Source: Balanoglossus misakiensis (taxonomy: Eukaryota > Hemichordata). Taken from it: a stretch of 64,000 nt of DNA. Below the pieces are notes generated by a model, which saw only the letters and a list, made by a program, of their open reading frames with translations, searched no databases and was not told the DNA's origin. Position numbers and translations under genes: made by a program. Below, piece by piece: positions 46,905 to 57,618 of this stretch (positions are counted from its first letter, which is position 1; each line of letters starts with the position of its first letter). The DNA is taken from positions 744,001 to 808,000 of the forward strand of contig CM082579.2 of the NCBI GenBank assembly GCA_040954595.2. The letters are read 5' to 3'.

Positions 46905-48656
46905 CTATTTAAAAGTAAAATGTTTAGAATCGCCTTGTGTTTAAGACTGTAATTCAAAGTGCAATCATGTAATGTCGTTAATTTATACATATTAAAAAAG
47001 TTAACTTATCATGTGCAAACTTGCGGATAACTGAGTTCCTTGTTTGTACATCAAGATTATTTGTTCTTGCGAACTGCAAATTTCCTATTTTAATTTGTTT
47101 TGTGTAAATATATCAACCAATGTGGGGAGCATCAATTACTTGAGAAGGCAAACTTCTATGAAGAATAACTATTATTGGTTTCAGAACTGTTTCTGTTCTA
47201 CATTTTTGTCAGTGAATGTTAAACCAAGACAAAATATCAATTATAATAACGGGTATTTTGCATTGTATGTGGTCCAGAATGTGCAACAACTTAGGTAGGG
47301 AAACACAGTCGAATCTAAGTTCAAAAGTTGACGTACAACTCCTAACCTGGACTTTTTTTCCAGTCGCTGAACTTTCATACAAATCACATGACTAAGCCAG
47401 ATTTGACCATTACTTAAATGTAGTGTTACACTCCTGCAATGATATTTCTATAAAAACACTGACACTACCCTATACATGTACTGCATGTTTATTACAACAC
47501 TTCTCTACTCTGCACAGCATTATATCCACAGGAAATAACAAGCAATGGTTTTACAATATCATGATGCATTTTCTTGCCACATTTATTTAATATTTAAAAA
47601 CCAAACTCGGATCTTTTATTTGTAATGACATTGTAAGTTCAATCTCCAATAAAAGGAACAGCGATTGTTGTTTTCAGAAAATATTTCGTCGTGAGTTTTT
47701 TGCTTGGTCAATGAAACTAAGATAAGATGAGCCATAATCGTCTTTTTATAGCAAATTTAAAAATAGTGATTGTCGGAAATAACTTGTTTAAATCCAGTAT
47801 TGTTTTCATTTCTGTACGATTCCTAAAAAACGCGACCGCAACATCATTGCGCCAGGCATAACCGTGGTCGCTGCCGACTCAGTTTTCTAAAGCATTAAAA
47901 TCGCAAATTACCGGAGTAGTGTTCACGTTTTATTTATGCATTGTGCCGTTGAAAAAATAACTAACTAAGACTGCATCCATGGTAATTTAATTATGATCAC
48001 AGATCGATAGAATTGACTCACACTTTGAATTGCGTGTTCTAACGTTACGACATAGCGTTCTGAGTAGTCATCTCTTGCTCCAGAAAGTTGAATCATGCAG
48101 GTCGTTCCTCTAGCACAGCGCCCCCATGCTACAGAGCAGGTAGACTTTTCGACGAAATGTTCACTTCTCGGCAGTTATTTTTAAAACATTGATCGATAAT
48201 AACCGTTTACTATTCTTCTTATACACTTTTAAACAATTAAATTTATGTTCACGATAACACGACTAGACAGGCCTTGAATTTTGGAGAAATGACATATTAT
48301 TTTCGAACGGATTTTATTGGTTGCTTTCCCAGTGTTAGGTCATAAAAAGGCCAGGAATAATTTCTCCTAAATGACGCAGAAAGTAATAATTACTACATTT
48401 TGACTTTACAGAGAAATTAAAATCCCTGCTACACTCGTTGACCCGTCACCCAAATCAAATTCTAAACGTAAAATGACAAAAAACACGTCAGGGTTAGCAA
48501 AGAAGGGTCACAAGTACCCTAATTTTCTTTGCAGATTTGCTAATTTGTCGTGCTTTTTCCTAATATGAACAAGCAAATGTTGTACGGGTCAAATATGGAC
48601 GTGAAATATGTCGTGCCGATATTTAAAAAAATTAAGTTAACAAATCACGCGTCGTT
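46905..48656. other. Intergenic DNA between PHOX2 and the BDH1-like gene
   Basis: AT-rich sequence with no recognisable coding region, RNA gene or repeat array. The left part may be 3' UTR if the distal poly(A) signal near 47648 is used. The two flanking genes converge on this region. Confidence 0.6.
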
Positions 48657-48662
48657 TTTATT
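48657..48662 (-). terminator. Poly(A) signal of the BDH1-like gene
   Basis: TTTATT on the plus strand is AATAAA on the minus strand, about 290 bp beyond the minus-strand stop codon. A 3' UTR ending here would include the C22 tract. Confidence 0.4.
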
Positions 48663-48920
48663 GGATAAGCTTTCCAACGAGACGTCGTCAGACTATGGTG
48701 AAATAAATCAAATTTGTACGAGCGATTAAAGTTGAGCGAGAGATAGGTCTGCGTGGCAGGGCTGAATGTCTTACAGCTACGCCTCAACACCACCGACTTG
48801 AACGAAGAGCTAAGCGAGTGAAATCGTTTTCCCGGCCAATTTAGCAACGTATATTACCATGGCATACAATTTCATGAAAGCATGTTTCTATCCCGAAGTT
48901 CCTCTGTGCCAGAAATATGA

Positions 48921-48942
48921 GGGGGGGGGGGGGGGGGGGGGG
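48921..48942 (+). repeat. G22 homopolymer (C22 in the bdh1-like mRNA)
   Basis: An uninterrupted run of 22 guanines is followed by GTAAAATTACTTG-like sequence leading into the bdh1-like stop codon at 48955-48957. In the sense of that mRNA it is a poly(C) tract within the first bases of the 3' UTR. Its exact length may be unreliable because long homopolymers are error-prone in sequencing and assembly. Confidence 0.9.
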
Positions 48943-48954
48943 TAAAATTACTTG

Positions 48955-50982
48955 TCATCTATAGATGAAGTTGCCGACTGAGAGTGGTAAGTGGACTTTT
49001 ATAAAAACTTTGATTTTATCTTTCCAGTCACCAACAAAATATCTCGTTTTTGGTTTCTCGGACGTTATTGCGCCCTCTATGGTAGAAAGGACCATGGCCT
49101 TCTCTGTGTGACTGTCATAGAAAAATTTCATCATGTTTTCCTCTTGTGCTTGGAATGCCTCTCTGCCATAATCCTCTCTGATATCAGCCTCCGATTGCAG
49201 CCACAATGTCTCACTGATTTTACGGACGCTTTCTTGGCTAAAGATACCAGTTGCTGCCACAAAATTGGCTGGTTCTATAAGGCACACAGAAACGCCCCAC
49301 GGTTTCATCTCATATCGAAGACAATCAGAAAAGGTCTCCACACCATGCTTACAAATGCAGTAGGTTGATCGACCACCAGCACTGAACATCCCCAGCCAAC
49401 TTGACATATTAATGACTCTGCCTGCAAACATTTAAAAGTAAAAACTTATCACCCAAATTGCTAAAAACAGGCCAGAAATGACCGCGCACACTGTTGTGGT
49501 TATACCAGCGTCCATCTAAAAACTGCCTCACCGTATAGACACTTCAATCAAATTCAGTCACGGTACACATGTACAGCCCATAGCAAGGACTGTTTTTTTT
49601 ATGGGCGTGGATTTCATATATCCGACAATGGTTGTCTATGGGGAGCAGCATGACGACAATCATGTCACATAGGGCCTACAGAGTATTCATGGTTATACAT
49701 GTGTCAGGTCATGTCAATTACCTACTAGTTTGCATATGTAATGAACTTTTAATATTAACCAAGCAATACTCTGCTAATTTGAGATTAATCTACAGCTATC
49801 CATCTCTTCACTTTGTACTACATATAATTATAGAGCCTGATTTCTTACCTTTGGCTTTCCTTATCAACGGCAGAAATGCTTTCGTTGTCCTGACCACTCC
49901 CCACAGTGTGACCTCTGCAACCGCCTTGTAATTTTCCATCGTACACCATTCAATCTGACCGAATGTTGACAATCCAGCGTTGTTTACTAAGGCCCACAAA
50001 CCTGTAGGATGCATAGGAAGGTGTTAACAATGAACTCATTATTAACATAAGATTTTAAGGCTGAAAAATACTAGTGCATGTGAAATACGCATGTAATACC
50101 ATACCCATCATGTAAAGAAAGCACCAAGCTTGGCACTTTTTTTCATGTTTAAAAATACACTCAGTTGATGAAGCCCTAGAATGCAACTGCCACCACTTTT
50201 TGTGCGTTTTTTTTTAAAACAAACAAACAAACAAACCTTTAAACATGATTTATACAATGACCAAAATGGATTTTATAGAACTGAAGCCAAAGGTAGCACA
50301 TGTGTAAAAATCAACTTTGCGGAACGTCCCCTATAAAGTGCGATGTCTGGGGTCATCTCGCGGTCATCACTAAGGAAACATCGGTAACCATGAGATGACT
50401 TGACCCATCGCATGCATCACCCGGCCGGCCGGCCATGTGCAATTCCACGGCGGTGCTATTGATCTTCTCGTTAGTATCAACCACAGTTCCTCTTTCTTGG
50501 GGGACTGTGTATCAACCTGCCCTATTCAAACTTCCATCACGTGATATAAACAGCAAGGTCAAAGGCTACACGTGCTCACCTGTGTTGTCAGTCCTCTCTC
50601 TCACGAACTTGACCGCATTTCTGAGCTGTTCTTCGTCGGTAACATCCAGCTGTATGACATGCAATCGTTCAGACGACAGTTGTTGCAATTCTGCAGCACC
50701 GCTGCCGCCACTGTCTTTCAACAAACACCCAGCGAACACTGTCAGACCCAGGCTATGCAGGCGTTTTGCTACGGCGTGACCGAAACCAGAGTCACAGCCA
50801 GTGATGAGTACGGCTTTGTCTCGTACACTCACGCGTTTTACAGTCTTTAGAGAAAGCGAAATGCAGCAAATGAAGAGCAATGCTGGCAAGACTACATATG
50901 CAATGAAACCATCATTCATGAAAAACGCTGAAGTTAGCACGATACATACGCTACAGCTGATCAGAATTGTGGATGCCGCCAT
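48955..50982 (-). CDS. D-beta-hydroxybutyrate dehydrogenase-like SDR (BDH1 family)
   Basis: Three minus-strand exons, 50982-50580, 50001-49849 and 49421-48955, join in frame with GT/AG introns to give 340 aa, close to the 343 aa of human BDH1. The Rossmann motif TGCDSGFG is at 61-68, NNAG at 141-144, the catalytic serine region MSS at 191-193 and the catalytic Tyr206-x3-Lys210 in YCICK. Segments such as [34 protein letters not shown] and FSDCLRYEM match BDH1 very closely. BDH1 interconverts 3-hydroxybutyrate and acetoacetate with NAD in mitochondria; SDR9C retinol/steroid dehydrogenases are the nearest alternatives. The ATG at 50980-50982 is chosen for its strong context (GGGAAACATGG); an in-frame ATG at 51096 would add 38 residues. 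Two hydrophobic stretches at about 6-20 and 27-44 suggest membrane association more than a simple mitochondrial presequence. Confidence 0.88.
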
Positions 50983-52122
50983 GTTTCCCTTTGCGCTTCT
51001 CTCGTACAGCGCAGCCAGCGGCAGAATTGGGTCAATGAACGAGACTACGATACATATACAATGTAGATCTATCAAGGACACTAGTTCAAGTTGCATGGTA
51101 CTTTCATCTGGCCTATAGCGATCATAGGGGTCATTTTTCTAATTTACAAGAGAATTGCCTACAATACGACCTATGTAGAATTTAGGTACTCGTTTTGATA
51201 AGTTCGTATTCTACATTATACCATGGTCCCTACTCATGATGTTCTTGTTGATTTGCAGATGTATGTACACAACATAATACAGTGCTATGGGCTGGAGGGG
51301 TAATTAATGACAAATTCAATTTTATATCAATAGAACTATGCACATTTATTAATTTATTACATTATTTTCAAGAGGCGTATTGTTATTAAATCAAATATTT
51401 TCGACATGTATTTCACACACGCTATATATATATACACCATATAGTAAGACTGAACATATTATGAATTGTATTTACACGAATTACACAATATTCTTAGAAT
51501 TACATTTCAGGTTAGGCCTAAATAAAATGACCATCTTCAGCTCAACTTTGTCAGAGGTATCAACCACGCATGTTCACATATACCTCGCACGGGGTCTATA
51601 CAATTTGCAAGCAATCCAAGAGTATCAAGTATAAAGTTTGAATCCGTTACCTACGGCGCCAAATCGCCGGCCTAGCAAAGGACCAATACACAAAGAACAT
51701 TGATTATAATTCTTAGAATTTGCACAATAAAAGAGAAAAATTGAACACAACGGATTGACTGACTATCCATCACCGATTCTATGTATGTCTTTACACACTA
51801 TATAATACGTCTTAGTCGCGTGACTAGAAAGAGTACGAATTGACAACGCACATAATAAGTTAATATTGAAGTATATGTGATAGGCTCTCTGTAAACACTC
51901 TGAAACCAGTGACAAATTTTATAAATACTGTTCATGTTCGCATTACTAAATTGATTCATATATTGCACATGAAACGGGCCTAATCAAAGATTTTGAGAAT
52001 CATCATTATCTCATTCCATAAATATTTTAATGTTAAATGATGATGATGACGATGATGATGATTTACTTGTTGTTGTTGTTGTTGTTGTTGTTGTTGAGAA
52101 TATTTCACAACACGAGCATTAG
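50983..52122. other. Intergenic DNA between the BDH1-like gene and the GPCR gene
   Basis: The left edge probably holds the 5' UTR and promoter of the minus-strand BDH1-like gene, and the right edge the 3' UTR of the minus-strand GPCR gene. A trinucleotide microsatellite occurs at 52037-52096. No coding sequence is recognised. Confidence 0.6.
52037..52096. repeat. (GAT)n and (TTG)n trinucleotide repeats
   Basis: A GATGATGATGACGATGATGATGAT block is followed after TTACTTG by about nine TTG units. On the minus strand this is CAA/ATC repeat DNA 27 bp beyond the GPCR stop codon, so it likely lies in that 3' UTR. Confidence 0.85.
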
Positions 52123-53136
52123 TCATGTGACAGGGACCACTTGACTTGTCTTCTTGCGGGTGAAAGCAACCTTTAATCCATCTTGAAATTGTTTATATTT
52201 GAGCGCATATATCAGAGGGTTAACACACTGATTTAAATAGACCATAACAATGCATAATTGCCGTACTTTTTCATTGACAATATACGTACCAGTCAAGTTG
52301 TATATAAAATAAATTATTTGATTGGGCCCCCAACAAATCGCAAAGGTGCAAGAAACAATGCACAACGTTTTAATGACGTTTTTTCTTGCGCGGTCCATTA
52401 TATTGTTACCATTGTTTGATTGTTGGACGCCTTGTTTTCGAAGTGCTATGGCCATGTTAATGTAAGCAAAGCAGAGTATCAACAATGGCACCAGATATTG
52501 TACCAGAAACACAACAACACCAACCAAAACCTGCAAGGAACCCGTCGGGTAATTCACCTCGCAATAACCATGGTTGGAGTTCCTGTATATGAACATGCCA
52601 TAAGATTGGTAGACGTTGCCTAGAAACCAAATCAAAATACAAACAAATTTCAGCCTCGAAATGGAGAAATGATTAAAATGGAAAATAGGATGCACAACAG
52701 CGAAATACCTTTCCAGTGTTAGAGCAACCAAGTTGAAAGTCGATGACATGTAAGACGCCCAAAAGAAGTGATGTGACAACCACAGCCTACAAAGAATTTC
52801 TCCAGAAAGACCCGGAGGGACAACAATCCCTTTCTTACCGAAAATACGAGTGAAGAGAAAAACTGAACCGGTGAAGTCAATTATTGATTGATTCAAAATC
52901 AACATATTTGTACGCGTGCGCAGTTCACGAACACGTAATATGACGTAACACACAATGACATTTCCCACGATTCCCAAAGTACCGATAATCGTGGTTAGTA
53001 TTTCAGTTACATCTAGATAGGTCGGTTCTCCATATTCGGACTCTTGATGAGATGAGTTGTTTATGAATGTACTGTTGTTCATAAAATCAAAAACCTGCGT
53101 AGGCTCACTGGTGACAGAATCGTTGGTGGCATTCAT
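52123..53136 (-). CDS. Orphan rhodopsin-family (class A) GPCR, intronless
   Basis: A single 337-aa frame on the minus strand has the class A layout. The extracellular N-terminus carries several N-glycosylation sites. TM1 contains GIVGNVIVCYVI, TM2 LNQSIIDF, the TM3 end LERYFAVVHP (ERY in place of DRY), TM6 CTFAICWGPNQ and TM7 NQCVNPLIYAL. Cysteines in ILCRLW and GYCEV can form the usual TM3-ECL2 disulfide. The C-tail is short and basic. Such receptors couple ligands to heterotrimeric G proteins at the plasma membrane. The sequence suggests a peptide-receptor-like orphan of the kind expanded in marine invertebrates, but no ligand can be named. The ATG at 53134-53136 precedes a sensible N-terminus. 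Coding bases end at TGA 52123-52125. Confidence 0.88.
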   Translation of the reverse strand: MNATNDSVTSEPTQVFDFMNNSTFINNSSHQESEYGEPTYLDVTEILTTIIGTLGIVGNVIVCYVILRVRELRTRTNMLILNQSIIDFTGSVFLFTRIFGKKGIVVPPGLSGEILCRLWLSHHFFWASYMSSTFNLVALTLERYFAVVHPIFHFNHFSISRLKFVCILIWFLGNVYQSYGMFIYRNSNHGYCEVNYPTGSLQVLVGVVVFLVQYLVPLLILCFAYINMAIALRKQGVQQSNNGNNIMDRARKNVIKTLCIVSCTFAICWGPNQIIYFIYNLTGTYIVNEKVRQLCIVMVYLNQCVNPLIYALKYKQFQDGLKVAFTRKKTSQVVPVT

Positions 53137-56100
53137 GACTTGTTCGGCCCAAAATGATTATTGTTTCGATAGAAAACAAATAAACTGTTTGTATCAGTCA
53201 CTGGCCAACGTCACAGCAGCCTCGATATATTTTATCGACAGTCGGTAACTCCAAGCAAGATAATTGTCAGTGTCTTTTTAAATCAAAATGTTGGTCGTTT
53301 CTTGTCCTTTGATTGTCTTCACCACTGACCAAACTCTGACGTCATCAAATCAAGTTGACCGCTAATGATGATGCACAACACCTGACGAGCTTCTTATGAT
53401 ACAAAGAATTGGTCGATGCCTGAAGTCTTCTGGATAATATTCTGCTTCTACACTACCGATCGAGAAAAATTGCCACCGCGTCCCTGAAAATTGAAAAAGA
53501 CAGACACAGTACATCGTTAATTGTGTATGGGATCATTTATATCCCTTTAATGTTTACAAATATAGAATTTACCCGATATTTATAGTTTCAACTTTGCCAT
53601 AGCAAATACTGAATAATTCTTGCTATATTCATTTCATTCATTAACAACAAATATAGTAAAGGCAAGCGTGTGAAACTTTTACCTAGATTAAAGTATGTAT
53701 TAGATTTTAAAAATAACTCTTTGAAAAATAAAATTTCAAAATGGATGAGTGCACACTGGCAGAAGATTTCTTCATGCCAGCAAGGGAGGATGACAGAAAC
53801 ATTTACGGGGGTTGACATATGGTAGAGTCTTGGGCGTTTTAGTCTAGATCACAGAGGCGCAGCCGGGATCAAACATCTAACATCAGTAGCTGGCCATACA
53901 GCAGTTGTTGATAATATATATCCGGCAACCGATATAGCACGGAATACCCACAGCTTCTTACAAACTGACTTGAAGACACCGGATTAGGTGAAACCTGGAC
54001 TTCGTTGAGAGTATACATGGATATACATGCAACAATATGATTGTTCGGGAAACTCAATAGAAAAAAATCTTAAAGACGGATGTTAACTTTTTCTCCGTAG
54101 ATGTCGAAGGTGGAAATCATATTTTAAGGCAAATTTGGTGCCGATATAATGTGAAGCCTTAGGGTTGAATAGCAGCTGAAACCTGAATATAGTAATTAGA
54201 GATGCGTAGAATGTCCTATTGCCTCTTTAAATTCGAAGCCTGCGTTCGGGAAATAACTTCCTTTTGGAATTACCCGAAATGCAAAAGATCAAAGTAATGC
54301 GAACATAGCGTGCCTTGATATCTCCGCCCAATCGGGGAAATATGAAAAAATAGACACATTTTACATCTTGGGGAAAAGTCGTGATTACCTTCCAGGCACA
54401 AGACAAGATATGAAAGTAAAAGACGCTGCTTAATTGTCTGAGATTTCCTCACAGACAGCTCAGCAATTGTTTACGTTATGCAAAAGTTGCCTTTCTGCAA
54501 AAAAAATGTTCCTTAAAATGTAGAAATTGGTCACCTGACCCGGCATTGTACTGCATTACACAAATGAGATCATTTCCTCCTGGATCCTGTGGTAATAAAA
54601 ATGTCTCTTTTGACAGAACTTGCTTGAGTCGGTCATAGTATGATGTAAGGGCTACAAGACACTCAGTGGGTGTGCAACCTACGAATTCATCTTTGACATT
54701 TGAAGAGAATACAACACTTGAATAACTTTCAGAAATCCAATGCGAGACCCTGTATTTAATAATGTATTGACAACAGTTGCATCTGTGAAATTGTATATTT
54801 GCTTATCTTTCATTTTAATTTCAGTAAGAAGTATATTGTAATCATTTGACAAATACCCCCTTGGTTTATGGTCTGGAGGCCTTGAAATGCAAATAAAAGT
54901 GCACTTGACTTGACTTGATACTTTGTAAAATAGTGAAATTTAACAATAATTCCAAGTGATGGAATATGTTGGACGGTAAAGTCCGACTTCTTGAAGTTTC
55001 CAAAGGTTCGATTTTCAGCTGACTCGACACAAATTGGGCAAATGAAGGCTAGAGTTAACGTTGTATTTTCGCAGCTGCAAATTAAATTATCATTCTGAAT
55101 GTTATGGAAATTTAAACTGGATAGTTGACTATCTAATTCTCAGTTGTAAGTGTAATAATAATTGACACAAATCTTACCATGTGATCACTGTAGAACTTGG
55201 CTTGATATCTGTGGACACGACATCGACACAAGATGCACCGGTGTGTTCAGTGGTGATATGGGCACATCGATATGGTGACAGTCCCTGATATCAGAAGATA
55301 TAGGTCACGTGGTTCATTGGGAACCTTTGCTCATAATAATGTGACGAAAAGCGCGTGATCCACAGTTCTGTTTCTCTGCATGGTATCGCTTTTTGGATTG
55401 GTTATTCTGCATCACAGCGTCAGTGATTAGCATATCACAGGTTTAGTTATATTTAGTATGATGACACTGTCACACGAAGCAAATGATATTCATATTTTTT
55501 CTTTAATAATGCACATTGCTTTTCCTAAGCACTGAATCCATCCGCATGAACACAACCCAAACTAGTATCCGTTATATTCTTATTATTCATGATTATTGAA
55601 CAGCCAGTTTTCAGGAACTAAATCCACCAACAGACTGGGCGTAGCCACCTGTGACATCAAAACAGTCCAACAGACATTATCATACCAGCAATAACCAGCA
55701 AGTTCAAATGATAACCAAGTGGAAAATGACCCATGTGTGACCCTTACATCCGGGCATTTTGTTAGTATGAGTCCAGAGCAGCCAAGATCTCTAACTCATC
55801 TTCAACAAAAAATGAAAGTTGTATGATAAACGATGTCATACCAACAAAATACCAGGATGTACATGTATGTACACTCAGAAGTCAAGAAAAACGCCTATAA
55901 CAGTAGGGACGTCTTGGACAACATCTAAGTGTACCAGGTGTTCATAGTGGGTACACCGGTCAAAATTTTGATAAACTTGCCACGTATATTTGATGAGCCT
56001 AATGGCAAATTTCTGTGTATGAAATGCAGTATATATTTGCATTTTTGACCTGAATTACATTAAATTGAATTGAATTGAATTAGTTGAAATTAAATTAAAT

Positions 56101-56827
56101 TGAAATTAGAAGCAGAAGGCAAAGATCCTTATCTGCTTGTATAACACTAACAGTACTGTCAATGAATATACCGAATCATAGACTCTAGTGTCAATGACCG
56201 AATGAATCACGAAATATAATTTTCGTGCGAAGCGTCATGTGATTCCACCCACTGTTAAATATGAGAACCAGAGTTAATACTACAAATGATTTGAGTTTAA
56301 ATGTATATCTATTTGAATAGGAAATGTGCGCTTTAAAGGACCTAATAGTATCATTATAAGCCGCATACCGGCCCCTTTCTTTGTTTGGTTGATGTCGATT
56401 CTTCTTCAGGGGCATAATCATCTCCTTTTTCTGTATCACTTCTCATTATTTTCAAGGAACCAAGTCACCATCTAGAGCTTGTATAGTTCAAGTATACATT
56501 CTTAGTAAGTGGAAATTACTGTTTCACTTGTGGTTCAAGGATTTTGAGATGATTGCGGCAAGGAGATTCAGCTCAAGATTAGTGAAATAGCGGTGTTTAA
56601 TAGTGACCTTGCTATCTTGCACGGCATACACCTTTATGTTCATTACAAAAATAGAAACATTTGAAGTCTGGCATGAAAGTAGTCATGTTACAGATGGAGA
56701 GATATATGTGTGGCGCATTCATGTCTAGAAAATATGATTTTGTTGAAAGAGAAATCAGATATGTAACATTATAAAGTGCTGTGGGCAAGATGTGTTATTT
56801 TCACGAGTTTTTTGAAAAGTCCGTTTT
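53137..56827. other. Intergenic DNA, no gene recognised
   Basis: The left few hundred bases are probably promoter and 5' UTR of the minus-strand GPCR gene. The rest is AT-rich with only short meaningless frames and a small degenerate TGAAT/TAAAT tract near 56055-56105. I see no RNA gene or mobile element. Confidence 0.55.
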
Positions 56828-57075
56828 CAATCGCAGACGGAAGAACTGCTGTAGGGTAGTACCTTATTTTCAAACCTATGCAATAACTGATCGTGTGTCG
56901 AACAAAGCACGCCGCGAATGTCACGTCTTAGTGATTCTGCCATACTTAGCGGTTGCCGCTCGTATGACATCTGTAAATAAGTAAAATTTGGAAAGTTTAA
57001 GAGAATAAGGTTTCGCGTAAATATCACATCCGCAAAGTACGTACACATACGTGTAAACCGTTACCCTTTAAAATC
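56828..57075. repeat. 240-bp direct duplication, left copy
   Basis: Shared with 57381-57618 in the same orientation. Conserved blocks are ACCTTATTTTCAAACC, ATGCAATAAC followed by GATCGTGTG, GCGAATGTCACGT, ATCTGTAAAT, GAATAAGG, and AATATCACATCCGCAAA. On the minus strand both copies share an open stretch starting VTFAACFVRHTI and ending just before AAG-GT, reminiscent of a donor. Of the few differences there, some are synonymous, but a transposable-element origin is equally possible. Confidence 0.7.
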
Positions 57076-57313
57076 GGATCGGTGAAGTTCACGGACATCT
57101 GAATGGCTAAGACATGAACAAAAACGAGTCAGTCAATTCATTGTCGATAAACTTCAGTGATCATCCTCATGTTTCGAAGCGCATGCGCCGATAATGGGTG
57201 GATGTTTTACGAATCTCAGGAAGTGGTTACAAGTGATCGGAACACGTTTTCAAACGTGAATCTCTTGATTAAATATCTCCAGGTATCACTAGAAAATTTC
57301 AGGAATTCTATAA

Positions 57314-57363
57314 TAAATACGCATTTGATTATCACGAATTCGAGATAATCAAATGCGTATTTA
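57314..57363. repeat. 50-bp near-perfect palindrome
   Basis: Arms of 20 bp (57314-57333 and 57344-57363, beginning TAAATACGCATTTGATTATC) are exact reverse complements. The 10-bp centre is CGAATTCG, itself palindromic, flanked by one mismatched A on each side. The whole could extrude as a cruciform or, if transcribed, fold as a hairpin. It sits between the two copies of the 240-bp duplication. Confidence 0.9.
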
Positions 57364-57380
57364 ACTTGAATTTGTGGTTC

Positions 57381-57618
57381 CTTCCGACGCTGACGAAGGA
57401 ACTGCACCTTATTTTCAAACCCATGCAATAACAGATCGTGTGGCGAACAAAGCACGCAGCGAATGTCACGTTTTTTTTATGATTTTCATCTGTAAATTAG
57501 TAAAATGATGTAAACCATGTACGTATTCTTTGAAAAGAATAAGGCTTCGCGAAATATCACATCCGCAAATTACGAACACATAGGCCTACGTGATCACCGT
57601 CAACCTTTGAAATTGCTG
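57381..57618. repeat. 240-bp direct duplication, right copy
   Basis: Partner of 56828-57075, about 550 bp away, with several small indels (for instance a T-run replacing the CTTAGTGATTCTGCC-like part of the left copy). It starts immediately right of the palindrome. Confidence 0.7.

Noticed and set aside
49632-51118. Plus-strand frames across the BDH1-like gene
   Set aside because: Antisense shadows of the minus-strand exons and their introns.
54990-55030. GGTTCGATTTTC, similar to a tRNA T-arm
   Set aside because: No matching acceptor stem, D-arm or anticodon arm could be folded around it.
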